Source: Tabrizicola sp. (GTDB lineage: Bacteria; Pseudomonadota; Alphaproteobacteria; Rhodobacterales; Rhodobacteraceae). Taken from it: 64,000 bases of DNA. Made by a program: the position numbers and the translations under genes. Below, piece by piece: positions 27,029 through 38,144 of this stretch. The notes below the pieces were generated by a model that was given only the letters and a program-made list of their open reading frames with translations, was not told where the DNA came from and did not search any database. The stretch's first letter is position 1. Each line of letters begins with the position of its first letter. The stretch is taken from positions 124,001 to 188,000 of the forward strand of contig NZ_JAEULO010000039.1 of the NCBI RefSeq assembly GCF_016793705.1. The letters are read 5' to 3'.

Positions 27029-27037
27029 GAGGGTCGG

Positions 27038-29416
<2,379 letters not shown>

Positions 29417-29428
29417 GGGGAGGACATC

Positions 29429-30217
29429 ATGCACAACTTTGATTTCGCAAAACCCTCGACCATCGCCGATGCGGCCAAGGCGCTGGCGGCGGACGGGGCG
29501 CAGGCTCTGTCGGGCGGGCAGACGCTGATCCCGACGATGAAGCAGCGGCTGGCCGCCCCGGCCACGCTGGTCAGCCTGACCGGCATCGCCGAGATGCGGG
29601 GGGTCTGCACCGGGGATGGCGGGTTGCACATCGGCGCGGCGACGCCCCATGCGGTCGTGGCGAAGGAGGCCCGCGCGCATTATCCGGCGCTGGCGAACCT
29701 GGCGGGTGGCATCGGCGACCCCTCGGTCCGGTCGCGGGGGACCATCGGCGGGTCGATCGCCAACAACGATCCGGCGGCCTGCTATCCGTCGGCGGTGCTG
29801 GCGTCCGGCGCGACGGTGGTGACGAACAAGCGCAAGATCGCGGCGGACGACTACTTCCAGGGCCTGTTCTCGACGGCGCTGGAGGAGGGCGAGTTCGTGA
29901 CCAGCGTCGTCTTCCCGATCCCGCAGAAGGCGGCCTATGTGAAGTTCAACCAGCCCGCCAGCCGCTTTGCCCTGACCGGGGTCTTCGTGGCGAAGTTCGC
30001 GAACGGCGTCCGGGTGGGTGTTACCGGCGCAGGTAACGACGGGGTCTTCCGGTGGGCCGAAGCCGAGCGCGCACTGTCGGCGGATTTCTCGGCCGCGGCC
30101 CTGTCGGGGTTGAGCGTCGATCCTTCGGGCATGATCGCCGACCTGCACGGAAGCGCCACCTACAGGGCCAATCTGGTCAAGGTACTGACGACGCGCGCGG
30201 TGGCGGCGGCGGGTTGA
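29429..30217 (+). CDS. coxM: Molybdenum hydroxylase FAD-binding (medium) subunit
   Basis: A 262-residue flavoprotein subunit that accepts electrons from the CoxS clusters. [18 protein letters not shown] and [18 protein letters not shown] are the two FAD-binding motifs of the CO dehydrogenase/xanthine dehydrogenase medium subunit, and the C-terminal CO_deh_flav_C domain follows. The last gene of the cox set, it ends 11 bases before a perfect bidirectional terminator. No maturation genes (coxD, coxE, coxF) lie nearby, as is usual for form II clusters. Confidence 0.93.
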   Translation: MHNFDFAKPSTIADAAKALAADGAQALSGGQTLIPTMKQRLAAPATLVSLTGIAEMRGVCTGDGGLHIGAATPHAVVAKEARAHYPALANLAGGIGDPSVRSRGTIGGSIANNDPAACYPSAVLASGATVVTNKRKIAADDYFQGLFSTALEEGEFVTSVVFPIPQKAAYVKFNQPASRFALTGVFVAKFANGVRVGVTGAGNDGVFRWAEAERALSADFSAAALSGLSVDPSGMIADLHGSATYRANLVKVLTTRAVAAAG

Positions 30218-30227
30218 CCTTCAGGAC

Positions 30228-30257
30228 AAGGCCCGGCGGAGCGATCCGCCGGGCCTT
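30228..30257. terminator. Bidirectional terminator between coxM and carbonic anhydrase
   Basis: A perfect 13-bp stem (AAGGCCCGGCGGA and its complement) with a 4-base loop sits between two convergent genes. The stem begins with A-A and ends with T-T, giving a short U tract in both directions. Confidence 0.8.
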
Positions 30258-30260
30258 CGG

Positions 30261-30908
30261 TCAGACCGGGAAGAAACCGCCGCGGGCGGGATCGTAGTTC
30301 TCCAGCAGCCCCTCGCCGGTGTTGTTCCACAGCCCGTGCAGCGTGAGGAGGTCGTTGTCGATGGCCTCTTTCACGAAGGGGAAGGTCAGGAGGTTTTCGA
30401 GGCTGGTCAGCACCGCCTGCTTTTCCAGCGCCTGAAGGATCTCGGCGTCCGGCAGATGCGCGACCTTGTCGAAGCCGGGGCGCAGGATGTCCATCCAGCG
30501 GCCGACGAAGCTGGTCTTCTCTTCCAGCTGCGGGGCATGGCCGGTGCACATGTCATGGCAGCCCTTGACCCCACCGCAGTTCGAATGGCCCAGCACGACG
30601 ATATGCGCGACGCCCAGCGAGGTGACGGCATATTCCACCGCCGCCGAAGTGCCGTGGCGCTCGCCGTCGGGGGTATAGGGCGGCACGAGGTTGGCGATGT
30701 TGCGGTGGATGAAGAACTCGCCTTCGTCCGCCCCGAAGATCGAGGTGACATGGACCCGGCTGTCGCAGCAGGAGATCACCATCGCGCGTGGGTGCTGGCC
30801 GCTTTCGGCCAGTCGGCGATACCAGGCGCGGTTGTCCTGGTAGGTCGTCGCGCGCCAGCCGTGGAAGCGCTGGACCAGATAGGCAGGCAGGGGGCGGATG
30901 GAGGTCAT
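30261..30908 (-). CDS. Beta-class carbonic anhydrase
   Basis: Reversible hydration of CO2 in the cytoplasm. About 215 residues. The zinc ligands are visible in MVISCCDSRV (Cys plus the Asp-Arg dyad) and VLGHSNCGGVKG (His and Cys). I chose the second of two in-frame ATGs, eight bases after AGAGGA. It stands alone on the minus strand and is convergent with the cox operon, so proximity to a CO dehydrogenase-like enzyme does not prove a shared function. No signal peptide is visible. Confidence 0.94.
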   Translation of the reverse strand: MTSIRPLPAYLVQRFHGWRATTYQDNRAWYRRLAESGQHPRAMVISCCDSRVHVTSIFGADEGEFFIHRNIANLVPPYTPDGERHGTSAAVEYAVTSLGVAHIVVLGHSNCGGVKGCHDMCTGHAPQLEEKTSFVGRWMDILRPGFDKVAHLPDAEILQALEKQAVLTSLENLLTFPFVKEAIDNDLLTLHGLWNNTGEGLLENYDPARGGFFPV

Positions 30909-31055
30909 GGGCATCGTCCTCTGGTGTCGCTTCTTCCCTATGATGCATTTGCGGAAAATTCGAGGGGCAAAATCCGGCAGGCGCGGGTTGGGGGCAACCA
31001 TTTCTTCAGCAACACGGCCCAGGCTGGTGGCGGGTGTGATGCTATTTGGGTGTGT

Positions 31056-31439
31056 ATGATGGGAGAGATTGTCCCTCTCAGGCCACGAGAGGTCGTGCGC
31101 CAGGACGTCGAGGCGATTGCTGGGATCTACCGCAACCTGGGCGCGCCGGTCGCGGAACAGATGGTGACGCGGGCGCTGGGCGAACTGGCGCTGACCATGG
31201 CGGGGATCGCCGAAAAGGTGCGCGCGCAGGAGTTGCGCGATCTGGCGCGACAACTCGGGCGCTTGGGGCGGCTGGCGGCGGACCTCGGGCTGCTGACCCT
31301 GGCCATGGTGGCGGGCGATGCCAGGACCTGCCTGGAACGGGCCGAAAGCACCGCCTTCGCGGCGGTCTGGGCGCGGCTTCTGCGGGTGGCCGAACGGTCG
31401 CTGGCCGCCGATGTGGGTCTGGCCGACCAGTCGGTATGA
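31056..31439 (+). CDS. Conserved hypothetical helical protein
   Basis: About 127 residues, almost entirely predicted alpha-helix (MVTRALGELALTMAGIAEKV; LAADLGLLTLAMVAGDAR), with no Cys apart from one near the C-terminal third and no signal peptide. The four-helix pattern is reminiscent of an Hpt phosphotransfer or small adaptor protein, but no phospho-acceptor His is present, so I do not assign that role. Two adjacent ATGs exist and the ribosome site is weak. It is divergent from carbonic anhydrase and is separated by 222 bases from the aminopeptidase. Confidence 0.55.
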   Translation: MMGEIVPLRPREVVRQDVEAIAGIYRNLGAPVAEQMVTRALGELALTMAGIAEKVRAQELRDLARQLGRLGRLAADLGLLTLAMVAGDARTCLERAESTAFAAVWARLLRVAERSLAADVGLADQSV

Positions 31440-31662
31440 GGGTCGGCGGCGTGCCGGACGGGATTCGCGCAGCGCAGGGTTGCAGGGTAGCACAATGCTG
31501 CAATCAGGCAGAGAAGTTCGGATTTTCCCGCCTGCGACAGTGGGCCCGCCGCCGAGAGGATTGACGGGGAATTTTCGGCAAATCGCTGCAATCCTCTGGA
31601 AAGCCTTGCTAACTGGTCAGGAATCCCGGCAATTGAGCGCAGGAAACAACGCCCGATCACCG

Positions 31663-33069
31663 ATGCCAGTCGCCCGGCCCCTTGCCTTCACCTTTGCCAG
31701 CCGCTCGCCCGACACCCGTCCGCTGCATGTCCTGCGGCCCGAGGAGATGGCCGCTTTCCTTGCTGGGGCGGGCGCTCGCTGGGCGGGCTGGCTGACGGCC
31801 ACCGGGTTCGAGGCCGGATTGGGCGAGCTTCGGCTGTTGCCGGGCGCCGACGGTAGCCTTGCCGGCGCGGTGGCGGGCCTCGGTTCGGCCCAGGCGCGGC
31901 AGCGGCAGCGCTTCGGGCTGGCCAAGGCGGTGGCGGGCTTGCCTGCGGGCGACTGGGCGCTGGAGGGCGTGCTCGACCCGTCCGAACGGACCGAGGCGGC
32001 GCTGGCCTGGCTGCTCTCGGGCTACCGCTTCGACCGCTACCGCCCGGCGCGGAAGGCTCCTGCCCTGCCCCGGCTGGTCTGCCCCGAGGGCCTGGATGCC
32101 AACCGCCTGATCGCGATGGCCGAGGCCGAGGCCTTGACCCGCGACCTGATCAACACCCCCGCCGAAGACATGGGACCCGACGAGCTTGAGGCGGCCTTCC
32201 TGGCGCTGGCGGGCGTGTTCGGGGCCGAGGTGAAGGTGATCCGGAGCGACGACCTGCTGGCGCAGAACTTTCCGATGATCCATGCCGTCGGCCGCGCCAG
32301 CCCGCGCGCACCCCGGCTGATGGACCTGCGCTGGGGGAGCAAGGGGCCAAAGCTGACGCTGGTCGGAAAGGGCGTCTGCTTCGACACCGGCGGGCTGAAT
32401 TTGAAGCCCTCGTCGGGCATGAACCTGATGAAGAAGGACATGGGCGGGGCGGCCACGGTGATGGGGCTGGCGCAGATGGTCATGGGCCTGGGGCTGCCGG
32501 TGCAGCTGCGTGTGCTTGTCCCGGCGGTTGAAAACCTGGTTTCCGGCACCTCGATCAAGCCCAAGGACATCCTGACCAGCCGCAAGGGGCCGACGGTCGA
32601 GGTCAACGACACCGATGCCGAGGGGCGGCTGATCCTGGCCGATGCACTGGCCTATGCCTGCGAGGGCAGCCCCGATGTGCTGATCAGCATGGCGACGCTG
32701 ACGGGTGCCGCGCGGGTGGCGGTGGGGCCGGACCTTGCGCCCTACTACACCGACGATGCGGCGCTGGCGGCGGCGCTGGAGGCGGGGGCGAAGGCGGGAT
32801 TCGACCCGGTCTGGCGGCTGCCGTTCCACGATGCCTATGAAAGCGTGATCGAGCCGGGGATCGCCGATCTGGACAATGCGCCGGGCTACGGCTTCGCGGG
32901 GTCGGTCACGGCGGCGCTGTTCCTGCGGCGTTTCGTCGAGGGGCCGCGCTACATGCATTTCGATATCTACGGCCACACCCCCAGCGACCAGCCGGCGCGG
33001 CCGAAGGGTGGGGTGGGCCAGGGCGCGCGGGCGATCCTGGAAGGCCTGCCCGCGATGATGAAGCTTTGA
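31663..33069 (+). CDS. Leucyl aminopeptidase family protein (M17)
   Basis: A two-metal exopeptidase removing N-terminal residues. About 468 residues. LVGKGVCFDTGGLNLKPSSG supplies metal ligands and the catalytic Lys region, and NDTDAEGRLILADALAYA is the M17 signature with the catalytic Arg. The N-terminal macro-like domain is shorter than in PepA (about 500 residues), as in the PepB-like alphaproteobacterial group. The start is the ATG at MPVARPLAF; no strong ribosome site is seen and a TTG 30 bases upstream is possible. Confidence 0.92.
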   Translation: MPVARPLAFTFASRSPDTRPLHVLRPEEMAAFLAGAGARWAGWLTATGFEAGLGELRLLPGADGSLAGAVAGLGSAQARQRQRFGLAKAVAGLPAGDWALEGVLDPSERTEAALAWLLSGYRFDRYRPARKAPALPRLVCPEGLDANRLIAMAEAEALTRDLINTPAEDMGPDELEAAFLALAGVFGAEVKVIRSDDLLAQNFPMIHAVGRASPRAPRLMDLRWGSKGPKLTLVGKGVCFDTGGLNLKPSSGMNLMKKDMGGAATVMGLAQMVMGLGLPVQLRVLVPAVENLVSGTSIKPKDILTSRKGPTVEVNDTDAEGRLILADALAYACEGSPDVLISMATLTGAARVAVGPDLAPYYTDDAALAAALEAGAKAGFDPVWRLPFHDAYESVIEPGIADLDNAPGYGFAGSVTAALFLRRFVEGPRYMHFDIYGHTPSDQPARPKGGVGQGARAILEGLPAMMKL

Positions 33070-33095
33070 CAGCGCCCCGGCGAAACCGGGCGCTG
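33070..33095. terminator. GC-rich hairpin after the aminopeptidase gene
   Basis: CAGCGCCC(C)GG pairs with CCGGGCGCTG around CGAAA directly after the stop codon, with one bulged C. No T-run follows, so it may be an mRNA 3'-end stabiliser or a weak terminator. Confidence 0.4.
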
Positions 33096-33146
33096 ATATG
33101 GTAGTGGTAGCAAGTCCGCGGTGCGGCGCGAGTTGAGGAGCAAGCG

Positions 33147-33962
33147 ATGGACAGACGGCTGACGCCCTATTCCGGTCGGGTCGCGCATGTCTCGCTTTCG
33201 GGGGTGGTGAATGCTCCGCTGACCGAGGGATTGCAGGCCCAGGTCATCGTTCCGGTGGCGAACCTGTGCGCCAGCCCCGATGGCACGCGTGACCGCCAGC
33301 TTCTGCTGGGAGATGCGGTGACGGTGATCGACCGCGACCAGGGCCATGTCTTCGTGATGTCGGCAAAGGACGGCTATTGCGGCTGGATGGCCGAGGGCAA
33401 TCTGGGCCAGGGCCCGGCGCCGACGCATTGGGTCGCCGCGCCCGGCACGCATCTCTACGCCGAGCCGCAGGTGCAGGCGCGCGAGAAGATGGCGCTGAGC
33501 CTGGGCTCGCGACTGGCGGTGGTGGGGTCCTGGGGGGCCTGGGCCAACACGCCACACGGCTTCGTGCCGCTGCGCCACCTGCGCGCCCTGGGCGATTGGG
33601 CTGAAGACCCGGTGACGGTGGCGGAAAGCCTGCTCGGCACACCCTATCTCTGGGGTGGGAATTCGCGCTTCGGACTGGATTGTTCCGGGCTGGTGCAGCT
33701 GTCGATGCATTGCTGCGGCAAGCCCTGCCCCGGCGACAGCGACATGCAGATGTCGCTGGGCCGTCTCTTGTCGGCGAACGAGCCGATGCGGCGGGGCGAT
33801 CTGATCCTGTGGAAGGGGCATGTGGCGCTGGTGGCCGACCGCGACCGGATCATCCATGCGAACGGGCACACGATGTCGGTGGCCCATGAGGGGATCAAGG
33901 ACGCCGTGGCGCGAATCTCTGCGGGCGGCGGCGGGCTGGTGCTGGCGCGTCAGCGGGTGTGA
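33147..33962 (+). CDS. NlpC/P60 family peptidase (C40)
   Basis: A 271-residue cell-wall-type cysteine peptidase, predicted to cleave gamma-D-Glu-diaminopimelate or related bonds. The N-terminal part (to about 150) holds two SH3-like segments (NLCASPDGTRDRQLLLGDA; AVVGSWGAWANTPHGFVPL). The C-terminal NlpC domain has Cys in FGLDCSGLVQ, His in WKGHVALV and the third polar residue in IIHANGHT. No clear signal peptide is seen, unlike many peptidoglycan hydrolases. It is located 77 bases after the aminopeptidase on the same strand, which is a recurrent neighbour in Rhodobacteraceae. Confidence 0.9.
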   Translation: MDRRLTPYSGRVAHVSLSGVVNAPLTEGLQAQVIVPVANLCASPDGTRDRQLLLGDAVTVIDRDQGHVFVMSAKDGYCGWMAEGNLGQGPAPTHWVAAPGTHLYAEPQVQAREKMALSLGSRLAVVGSWGAWANTPHGFVPLRHLRALGDWAEDPVTVAESLLGTPYLWGGNSRFGLDCSGLVQLSMHCCGKPCPGDSDMQMSLGRLLSANEPMRRGDLILWKGHVALVADRDRIIHANGHTMSVAHEGIKDAVARISAGGGGLVLARQRV

Positions 33963-33971
33963 CCGGGTCTG

Positions 33972-34015
33972 CTCGTCGGGGACTTTGTCCCGCCTCGCGA
34001 TTTCGATCCGACGAG
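33972..34015. other. Nested inverted repeat between convergent genes
   Basis: Outer arms CTCGTCGG / CCGACGAG enclose a second hairpin, GGGAC-TTT-GTCCC. It sits between the NlpC/P60 gene and the convergent DUF2794 gene and may end both transcripts. No T-run. Confidence 0.45.
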
Positions 34016-34039
34016 GAGACGAAGGCGCACGAAGAGGGG

Positions 34040-34384
34040 TCAGACCGGGCCGATCAGCCGCTTTTCCAGTACCTTCAGCACCTGGTCGAGGTCCTGGCCC
34101 CGGCGCAGCACCCTTCCGTCCACACCGACCACGGCGTAAAGCCCCTGCCGCGCCCGGAGTTTCGGGCGTTTCTCGATCCGGTAAAGCGGGGTCTCGGCGG
34201 TGCGGCGGAAGATCGCGAAGACGGCAAGGTCGCGCATCGCGGCGATGGCATAGTCGCGCCATTCCCCGGCTGCGACCATCCGGCCATAGACCCGCAGGAT
34301 CAGGCCAAGCTCCCTGCGGTCGAAGCGGACATCTTCCGCGATGCGGCTGGACTGCGGAAACGGGATCGGCGCTTCGGCGTTCAT
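34040..34384 (-). CDS. DUF2794 domain-containing protein
   Basis: A 114-residue soluble protein of a family restricted largely to alphaproteobacteria. RFDRRELGLILRVYGRMVAA and EWRDYAIAAMRDLAVFAIFR are the family core. The function is unknown. It is separated from the upstream asparaginase gene by 30 bases on the same strand and probably co-transcribed with it. The single plausible ATG lies immediately after a purine-poor spacer, so translation may depend on coupling. Confidence 0.88.
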   Translation of the reverse strand: MNAEAPIPFPQSSRIAEDVRFDRRELGLILRVYGRMVAAGEWRDYAIAAMRDLAVFAIFRRTAETPLYRIEKRPKLRARQGLYAVVGVDGRVLRRGQDLDQVLKVLEKRLIGPV

Positions 34385-34414
34385 GGGGAAAGCTTACCCG
34401 CTTCCCCCCCCAAA

Positions 34415-35422
34415 TCAACCCGGAAAGCCATCTGCCATGCGGTAGAACCCGGTCTCGAGCCCGCGCCAGTTGCGCTGGACACCCGCCATGCGCTTGATCG
34501 CCGCCGGATGCGCCGGGTCCAGGGCGCCGACCCTGGCCAGCAGCGCCGTGATCGCGGCCTCGGCCGCGCGGTAGCCGCCGTCCACCACCTTCAGCGCGAT
34601 GCCGAAGCCCCTCTCCGGCACGATGGCGACATAGACCGCCTCGGCCCCGCCCTTGATCGCGACCTTGCCGCCCATGGCGCGCATCAGTTCTGTGCAGGTC
34701 TCGCCCTCTCCCGCGATGAGATGCGGGTGGGCCGCCATCGCACGGGTCAGGCGAAACATCGCATCCTCGCGCGCGCCCTGGCCTTCGCGGGCGGTGGCAT
34801 ATTTCGCCATGCCGCGGGCCAGCCCCTCGACCGTCATCGCGAAGTTCGGAGCCGAACAGCCGTCGATGCCCCAGCCCGCCACCGTCTCGCCCGTGACCTC
34901 CTCTGTGGCGGCGCGGACGGCTTTTTGCAGGGGGTGGTCGATCTCCACATATTCCGGCCCGGCTTTCAGATGCTGGGTGACAGTCAGAAACCCCGAATGC
35001 TTGCCCGAGCAGTTGTTGTGCAGCTGGCAGGGCTTTTCGTGGGCCTCGATCAGACGGTCGCGTTCCGCCTTGTCGCCCGGTTCATGCGCCCCACAGCGCA
35101 GGTCGGATTCGCCAAGGCCAAGATCGGCGAGCCAGCGCCCGGCCAGATCGACATGGACATGCGCGCCGCGATGGCTGGCGCAGGCGAGCGCCAAGTGTTC
35201 CTGCGACAGCCCACGCGCATCGGCAGCGCCGGTTTCCAGAAGCGGCAGCGCCTGCATCATCTTGGCAGAGGAGCGCGGGAAGATCACCGCCTGCGGGTTG
35301 CCCCAGGCCGCCACCACGCCCTTCGCGTCGCAGATCACCGCATGGGCATTGTGGACGCATTCCAGCAAGCCTCCGCGCCAGACTTCCATGACCGGGACTG
35401 CGCCCTCGCTGACCTTTGCCAT
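34415..35422 (-). CDS. L-asparaginase, AnsA/rhizobial (ReAII) type
   Basis: Hydrolysis of asparagine to aspartate and ammonia. 335 residues of the PF06089 class, unrelated to E. coli asparaginases. FPRSSAKMMQALPLLE holds the Ser-x-x-Lys pair; LACASHRG and CQLHNNCSGKHSGFL contain the conserved Cys, His and Ser-Lys residues described for Rhizobium etli ReAII, including zinc-binding cysteines; GIDGCSAPNFAM follows. There is no signal peptide, so it is cytoplasmic. DUF2794 follows it downstream. Confidence 0.92.
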   Translation of the reverse strand: MAKVSEGAVPVMEVWRGGLLECVHNAHAVICDAKGVVAAWGNPQAVIFPRSSAKMMQALPLLETGAADARGLSQEHLALACASHRGAHVHVDLAGRWLADLGLGESDLRCGAHEPGDKAERDRLIEAHEKPCQLHNNCSGKHSGFLTVTQHLKAGPEYVEIDHPLQKAVRAATEEVTGETVAGWGIDGCSAPNFAMTVEGLARGMAKYATAREGQGAREDAMFRLTRAMAAHPHLIAGEGETCTELMRAMGGKVAIKGGAEAVYVAIVPERGFGIALKVVDGGYRAAEAAITALLARVGALDPAHPAAIKRMAGVQRNWRGLETGFYRMADGFPG

Positions 35423-35587
35423 TGATCCCCCCTCACATATGCGCGAATTGTCGCCCAGCGGGCTTTCGCGGCATGGCCCTTTTGATTATGGCTGGAATAT
35501 CGGGTAGAACGACGCCGCGCCAGCCAAAAGCCTGCCAAAGGCAGAGGCACGGCGAGGCAGGAAGACAGCTTGGAGGCTGCGTCAGAC

Positions 35588-36118
35588 ATGACATCCCTTT
35601 TCGGTCGCACGCTTGCGCTTGCCGCGATCACGCTTGCCGGGGCGTCGGCCCAGGCCCCCGTCTCGGCTCAGGAATCGACCAATCGCGTCGCCACGATGAC
35701 GGACTGGAACGTCTTCACCGAGGAAAGCCCCAAGGAATGCTGGGGTGTCTCGAAGCCGAAGGAGACGGTGAACAGCCGCGACGGCCAGCCGGTTTCGGTC
35801 CGACGCGGTGACATCCTCCTGTTCGTCACCTTCCGCCCCGGCAAGCCGGGCGAGATCAGCTTTACCGGCGGCTATCCCTTCGCGGGCGGCTCGACCGTCG
35901 AGGTGGCGGTGGACGGCAACGCCTTCCAGCTGTTCACCGATGGCGAATGGGCCTGGCCGGGCAGCGCCGAGGATGATGCGAAGCTTCTGGCGGCGCTGAA
36001 GGCAGGGACGAACGCCACGCTGACCGCGCGGTCGGGCAAGGGCACACAGACGGTGGACACCTTCAGCCTGCGCGGGTTCACCGCCGCGATGGAAGACGCC
36101 GGGAAGCGCTGCCAGTAG
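35588..36118 (+). CDS. Invasion-associated locus B (IalB) family protein
   Basis: A 176-residue secreted protein. Sec signal MTSLFGRTLALAAITLAGAS with cleavage after A-Q-A, then an IalB-like beta domain with TMTDWNVFTEESPKECWGVS and a pair of Cys (near residues 55 and 175). In Bartonella IalB supports erythrocyte invasion; in free-living Rhodobacteraceae the family is common and of unknown role. The start was chosen for its signal peptide; GGAGG lies about 11 bases upstream. It is closed by a strong terminator. Confidence 0.88.
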   Translation: MTSLFGRTLALAAITLAGASAQAPVSAQESTNRVATMTDWNVFTEESPKECWGVSKPKETVNSRDGQPVSVRRGDILLFVTFRPGKPGEISFTGGYPFAGGSTVEVAVDGNAFQLFTDGEWAWPGSAEDDAKLLAALKAGTNATLTARSGKGTQTVDTFSLRGFTAAMEDAGKRCQ

Positions 36119-36138
36119 CCCGCAGGACGTGACGTCAG

Positions 36139-36166
36139 GCGCCCCTTCGCGGGGCGCTTTTCTTTT
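36139..36166 (+). terminator. Rho-independent terminator of the IalB-like gene
   Basis: GCGCCCC-TTCGC-GGGGCGC, a perfect 7-bp stem followed by TTTTCTTTT, starting 20 bases after the stop. Confidence 0.9.
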
Positions 36167-36236
36167 GGCGCGACCTCGCCTATATCCGCCCCACATCCAG
36201 ATCGCCTGTGACAAGGCCCCGTGAAAGGATCTGCCC

Positions 36237-37412
36237 ATGACTGCCCCCATCACGCAAGACGTGCTGACGATCCCGCGCAAGCTGCCCGCGGGCGGCAAGA
36301 CCAACATCGTCGGCCTGACCCGCGCTGCATTGCGCGAGGCGCTGATCGCCGCCGGGACGCCGGAGAAACAGGCGAAGATGCGGCTCGGCCAGCTCTGGCA
36401 ATGGGTCTACCACTGGGGCGTCCGCGACTTCGCGCTGATGACCAACCTCGCCAAGGACTACCGCGCGCTTCTGGCCGAACATTTCACCATCGACCTGCCA
36501 GAGGTCGTCACCCGCCAGATTTCCGAGGACGGCACCCGCAAGTATCTGGTGCGGATCGCCGGGGGCCATGAGGTCGAGGTGGTCTATATCCCGGAAACCG
36601 ACCGGGGGACGCTCTGCATCTCCTCGCAGGTCGGCTGCACGCTGACCTGTTCCTTCTGCCACACCGGCACGCAGAAGCTGGTGCGCAATCTGACCGCGGC
36701 GGAAATCGTCGGCCAGGTGATGATGGCGCGCGATGACCTGGACGAATGGCCCGTCCCTGGCGCGCCCAAGGAGGAGGTGCGCCTGATCTCCAACATCGTG
36801 CTGATGGGGATGGGCGAGCCGCTTTACAATTTCGAGAACGTCCGCGACGCGATGCAGATCGTGATGGACGGAGAGGGGATCGCGCTGGGTCGCCGCCGGA
36901 TCACGCTGTCCACCTCCGGCGTGGTGCCCGAGATCGCCCGCACCGCCACCGAGATCGGCTGCCAGCTTGCCGTCAGCTTCCACGCCACCACGGACGAAGT
37001 CCGCGACGTGCTGGTCCCGATCAACAAGCGCTGGAACATCGCCACGCTGTTGGAGGCGCTGAAGGCCTATCCCGGCCTGTCGAACAGCGAACGGATCACC
37101 TTCGAATACGTCATGCTGGACGGGGTGAACGACACCAGGGAAGACGCGCACCGGCTGGTGAAGCTGCTCGACGGCATCCCGGCCAAGGTGAATTTGATCC
37201 CGTTCAACGAATGGCCCGGCGCGCCTTACAAGCGATCGTCCGGGAACCGGATCCATGCCTTCGCCGATATCATCTACAAGGCCGGCTATGCCTCGCCGAT
37301 CCGCACCCCGCGCGGCGAGGACATCATGGCCGCCTGCGGCCAGTTGAAATCCGCGACCGAGCGCGCGCGGAAGTCGAAGGCCCGGATCGAGGCCGAGGCC
37401 GGGCTGTCCTGA
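36237..37412 (+). CDS. rlmN: 23S rRNA/tRNA (adenine-C2)-methyltransferase
   Basis: A radical-SAM enzyme that methylates C2 of A2503 in 23S rRNA and A37 in some tRNAs. 391 residues. [12 protein letters not shown] is the CxxxCxxC motif for the 4Fe-4S cluster; [17 protein letters not shown] contains the SAM-binding GEP motif. GIHLSTSG-like [14 protein letters not shown] follows, and the C-terminal MAACGQLKS holds the methyl-carrying Cys. The N-terminal helical RNA-binding domain is present. The gene is monocistronic, with terminator structures on both sides. Confidence 0.96.
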   Translation: MTAPITQDVLTIPRKLPAGGKTNIVGLTRAALREALIAAGTPEKQAKMRLGQLWQWVYHWGVRDFALMTNLAKDYRALLAEHFTIDLPEVVTRQISEDGTRKYLVRIAGGHEVEVVYIPETDRGTLCISSQVGCTLTCSFCHTGTQKLVRNLTAAEIVGQVMMARDDLDEWPVPGAPKEEVRLISNIVLMGMGEPLYNFENVRDAMQIVMDGEGIALGRRRITLSTSGVVPEIARTATEIGCQLAVSFHATTDEVRDVLVPINKRWNIATLLEALKAYPGLSNSERITFEYVMLDGVNDTREDAHRLVKLLDGIPAKVNLIPFNEWPGAPYKRSSGNRIHAFADIIYKAGYASPIRTPRGEDIMAACGQLKSATERARKSKARIEAEAGLS

Positions 37413-37423
37413 CAGCCACGCTT

Positions 37424-37450
37424 CTGCCCCTTGCGGGCCGGGGCGGTTTT
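37424..37450 (+). terminator. Probable rho-independent terminator of rlmN
   Basis: CTGCCCC pairs with GGGGCGG (one G-U pair) around a 9-base loop, followed by TTTT. It lies 11 bases after the rlmN stop. Confidence 0.6.
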
Positions 37451-37486
37451 GGCTTCTCTGGCGGGGCAAGGATGAAGGACGGACCG

Positions 37487-37909
37487 ATGGCGAAACCCGC
37501 AGCAAAGACCCCTGCCCCAAAGAAGCCCGCCGCGAAGAAGCCGCCGGCGAAGCCTGCGGTGAACCGTCCGAAAAGCCCCGCCGAATGGGCGCATGACCGG
37601 CTGGTCATGTATATCCGCAACTTCGAGAGCCAGCTCGACGGGCAGCAGGAAATCGCCATGGGCTTCGCCTCGGACGAAACCGGCGTCCTCCGGATCGAGG
37701 GGCTGGGCTATTTCGAGCCCGACATCATCACATTCTACGGTCGCGACGAGGATGGGTCGAAGACGCAACTGATCCAGCATGTGACCCAGCTTTCGGTGAC
37801 GCTGCGGGCGGTGCCGAAAGAAGGAAAGGCAGAAGCGCCGCGCCGGATCGGGTTCCAGCTCAACTCGGGCTGGATCGGCGGCGATTCCGGCGATGCGTCA
37901 GTCGGATAG
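37487..37909 (+). CDS. Conserved hypothetical protein with basic Ala/Lys/Pro-rich N-terminus (DUF6173-like)
   Basis: About 140 residues. The first 30 are a low-complexity, histone-like tail of Lys, Ala and Pro (AAKTPAPKKPAAKKPPAKP). A compact domain follows with YIRNFESQLDGQQEIAMGF and LGYFEPDIITFYGRDEDGS, which I associate from memory with DUF6173, a Rhodobacteraceae family of unknown function. I chose the second ATG, seven bases after AAGGA; the first (15 bases upstream) is possible. The tail could bind nucleic acid or acidic surfaces, but this is speculation. Confidence 0.7.
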   Translation: MAKPAAKTPAPKKPAAKKPPAKPAVNRPKSPAEWAHDRLVMYIRNFESQLDGQQEIAMGFASDETGVLRIEGLGYFEPDIITFYGRDEDGSKTQLIQHVTQLSVTLRAVPKEGKAEAPRRIGFQLNSGWIGGDSGDASVG

Positions 37910-37981
37910 GACGCGACCCCGTGACAGGCCCCGGCGAATAGGCTATGGGGCTGGAAAGACCGAAATTCAGGGACCTGCACC

Positions 37982-38131
37982 ATGGCTGACCACCACCACG
38001 CTGAACATGCACAAGGCACGATGGACATCCGCGCGCAGGAGAAGACCTTTGCGGGATTCATCCGCCTGTCGACCTGGGTGGCCGGCATCGCCATCCTCGT
38101 GCTGATCTTCCTCGCCCTCGCGAATTCCTGA
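37982..38131 (+). CDS. aa3-type cytochrome c oxidase subunit IV
   Basis: A 49-residue membrane protein. A His-rich, charged N-terminal tail (MADHHHAEHAQGTMDIRAQE) is followed by KTFAGFIRLSTWVAG and one transmembrane helix to the C-terminus. This matches the tiny subunit IV seen in the Paracoccus and Rhodobacter aa3 oxidases, a single-helix subunit of unclear function that packs against subunits I and III. It is encoded away from the other oxidase genes, as usual in this group. The coding stretch is too short to be noticed by length alone but is well supported by sequence. Confidence 0.85.
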   Translation: MADHHHAEHAQGTMDIRAQEKTFAGFIRLSTWVAGIAILVLIFLALANS

Positions 38132-38144
38132 CCAGCCGCCGCCC

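Noticed and set aside
31056-31439. Hpt phosphotransfer protein
   Set aside because: The helical pattern fits, but there is no His at a plausible phosphorylation position.
31440-31662. Promoter TTGACG-type before the aminopeptidase gene
   Set aside because: A TTGACG hexamer is present, but no acceptable -10 sequence follows at 16-18 bases, so I do not annotate it.
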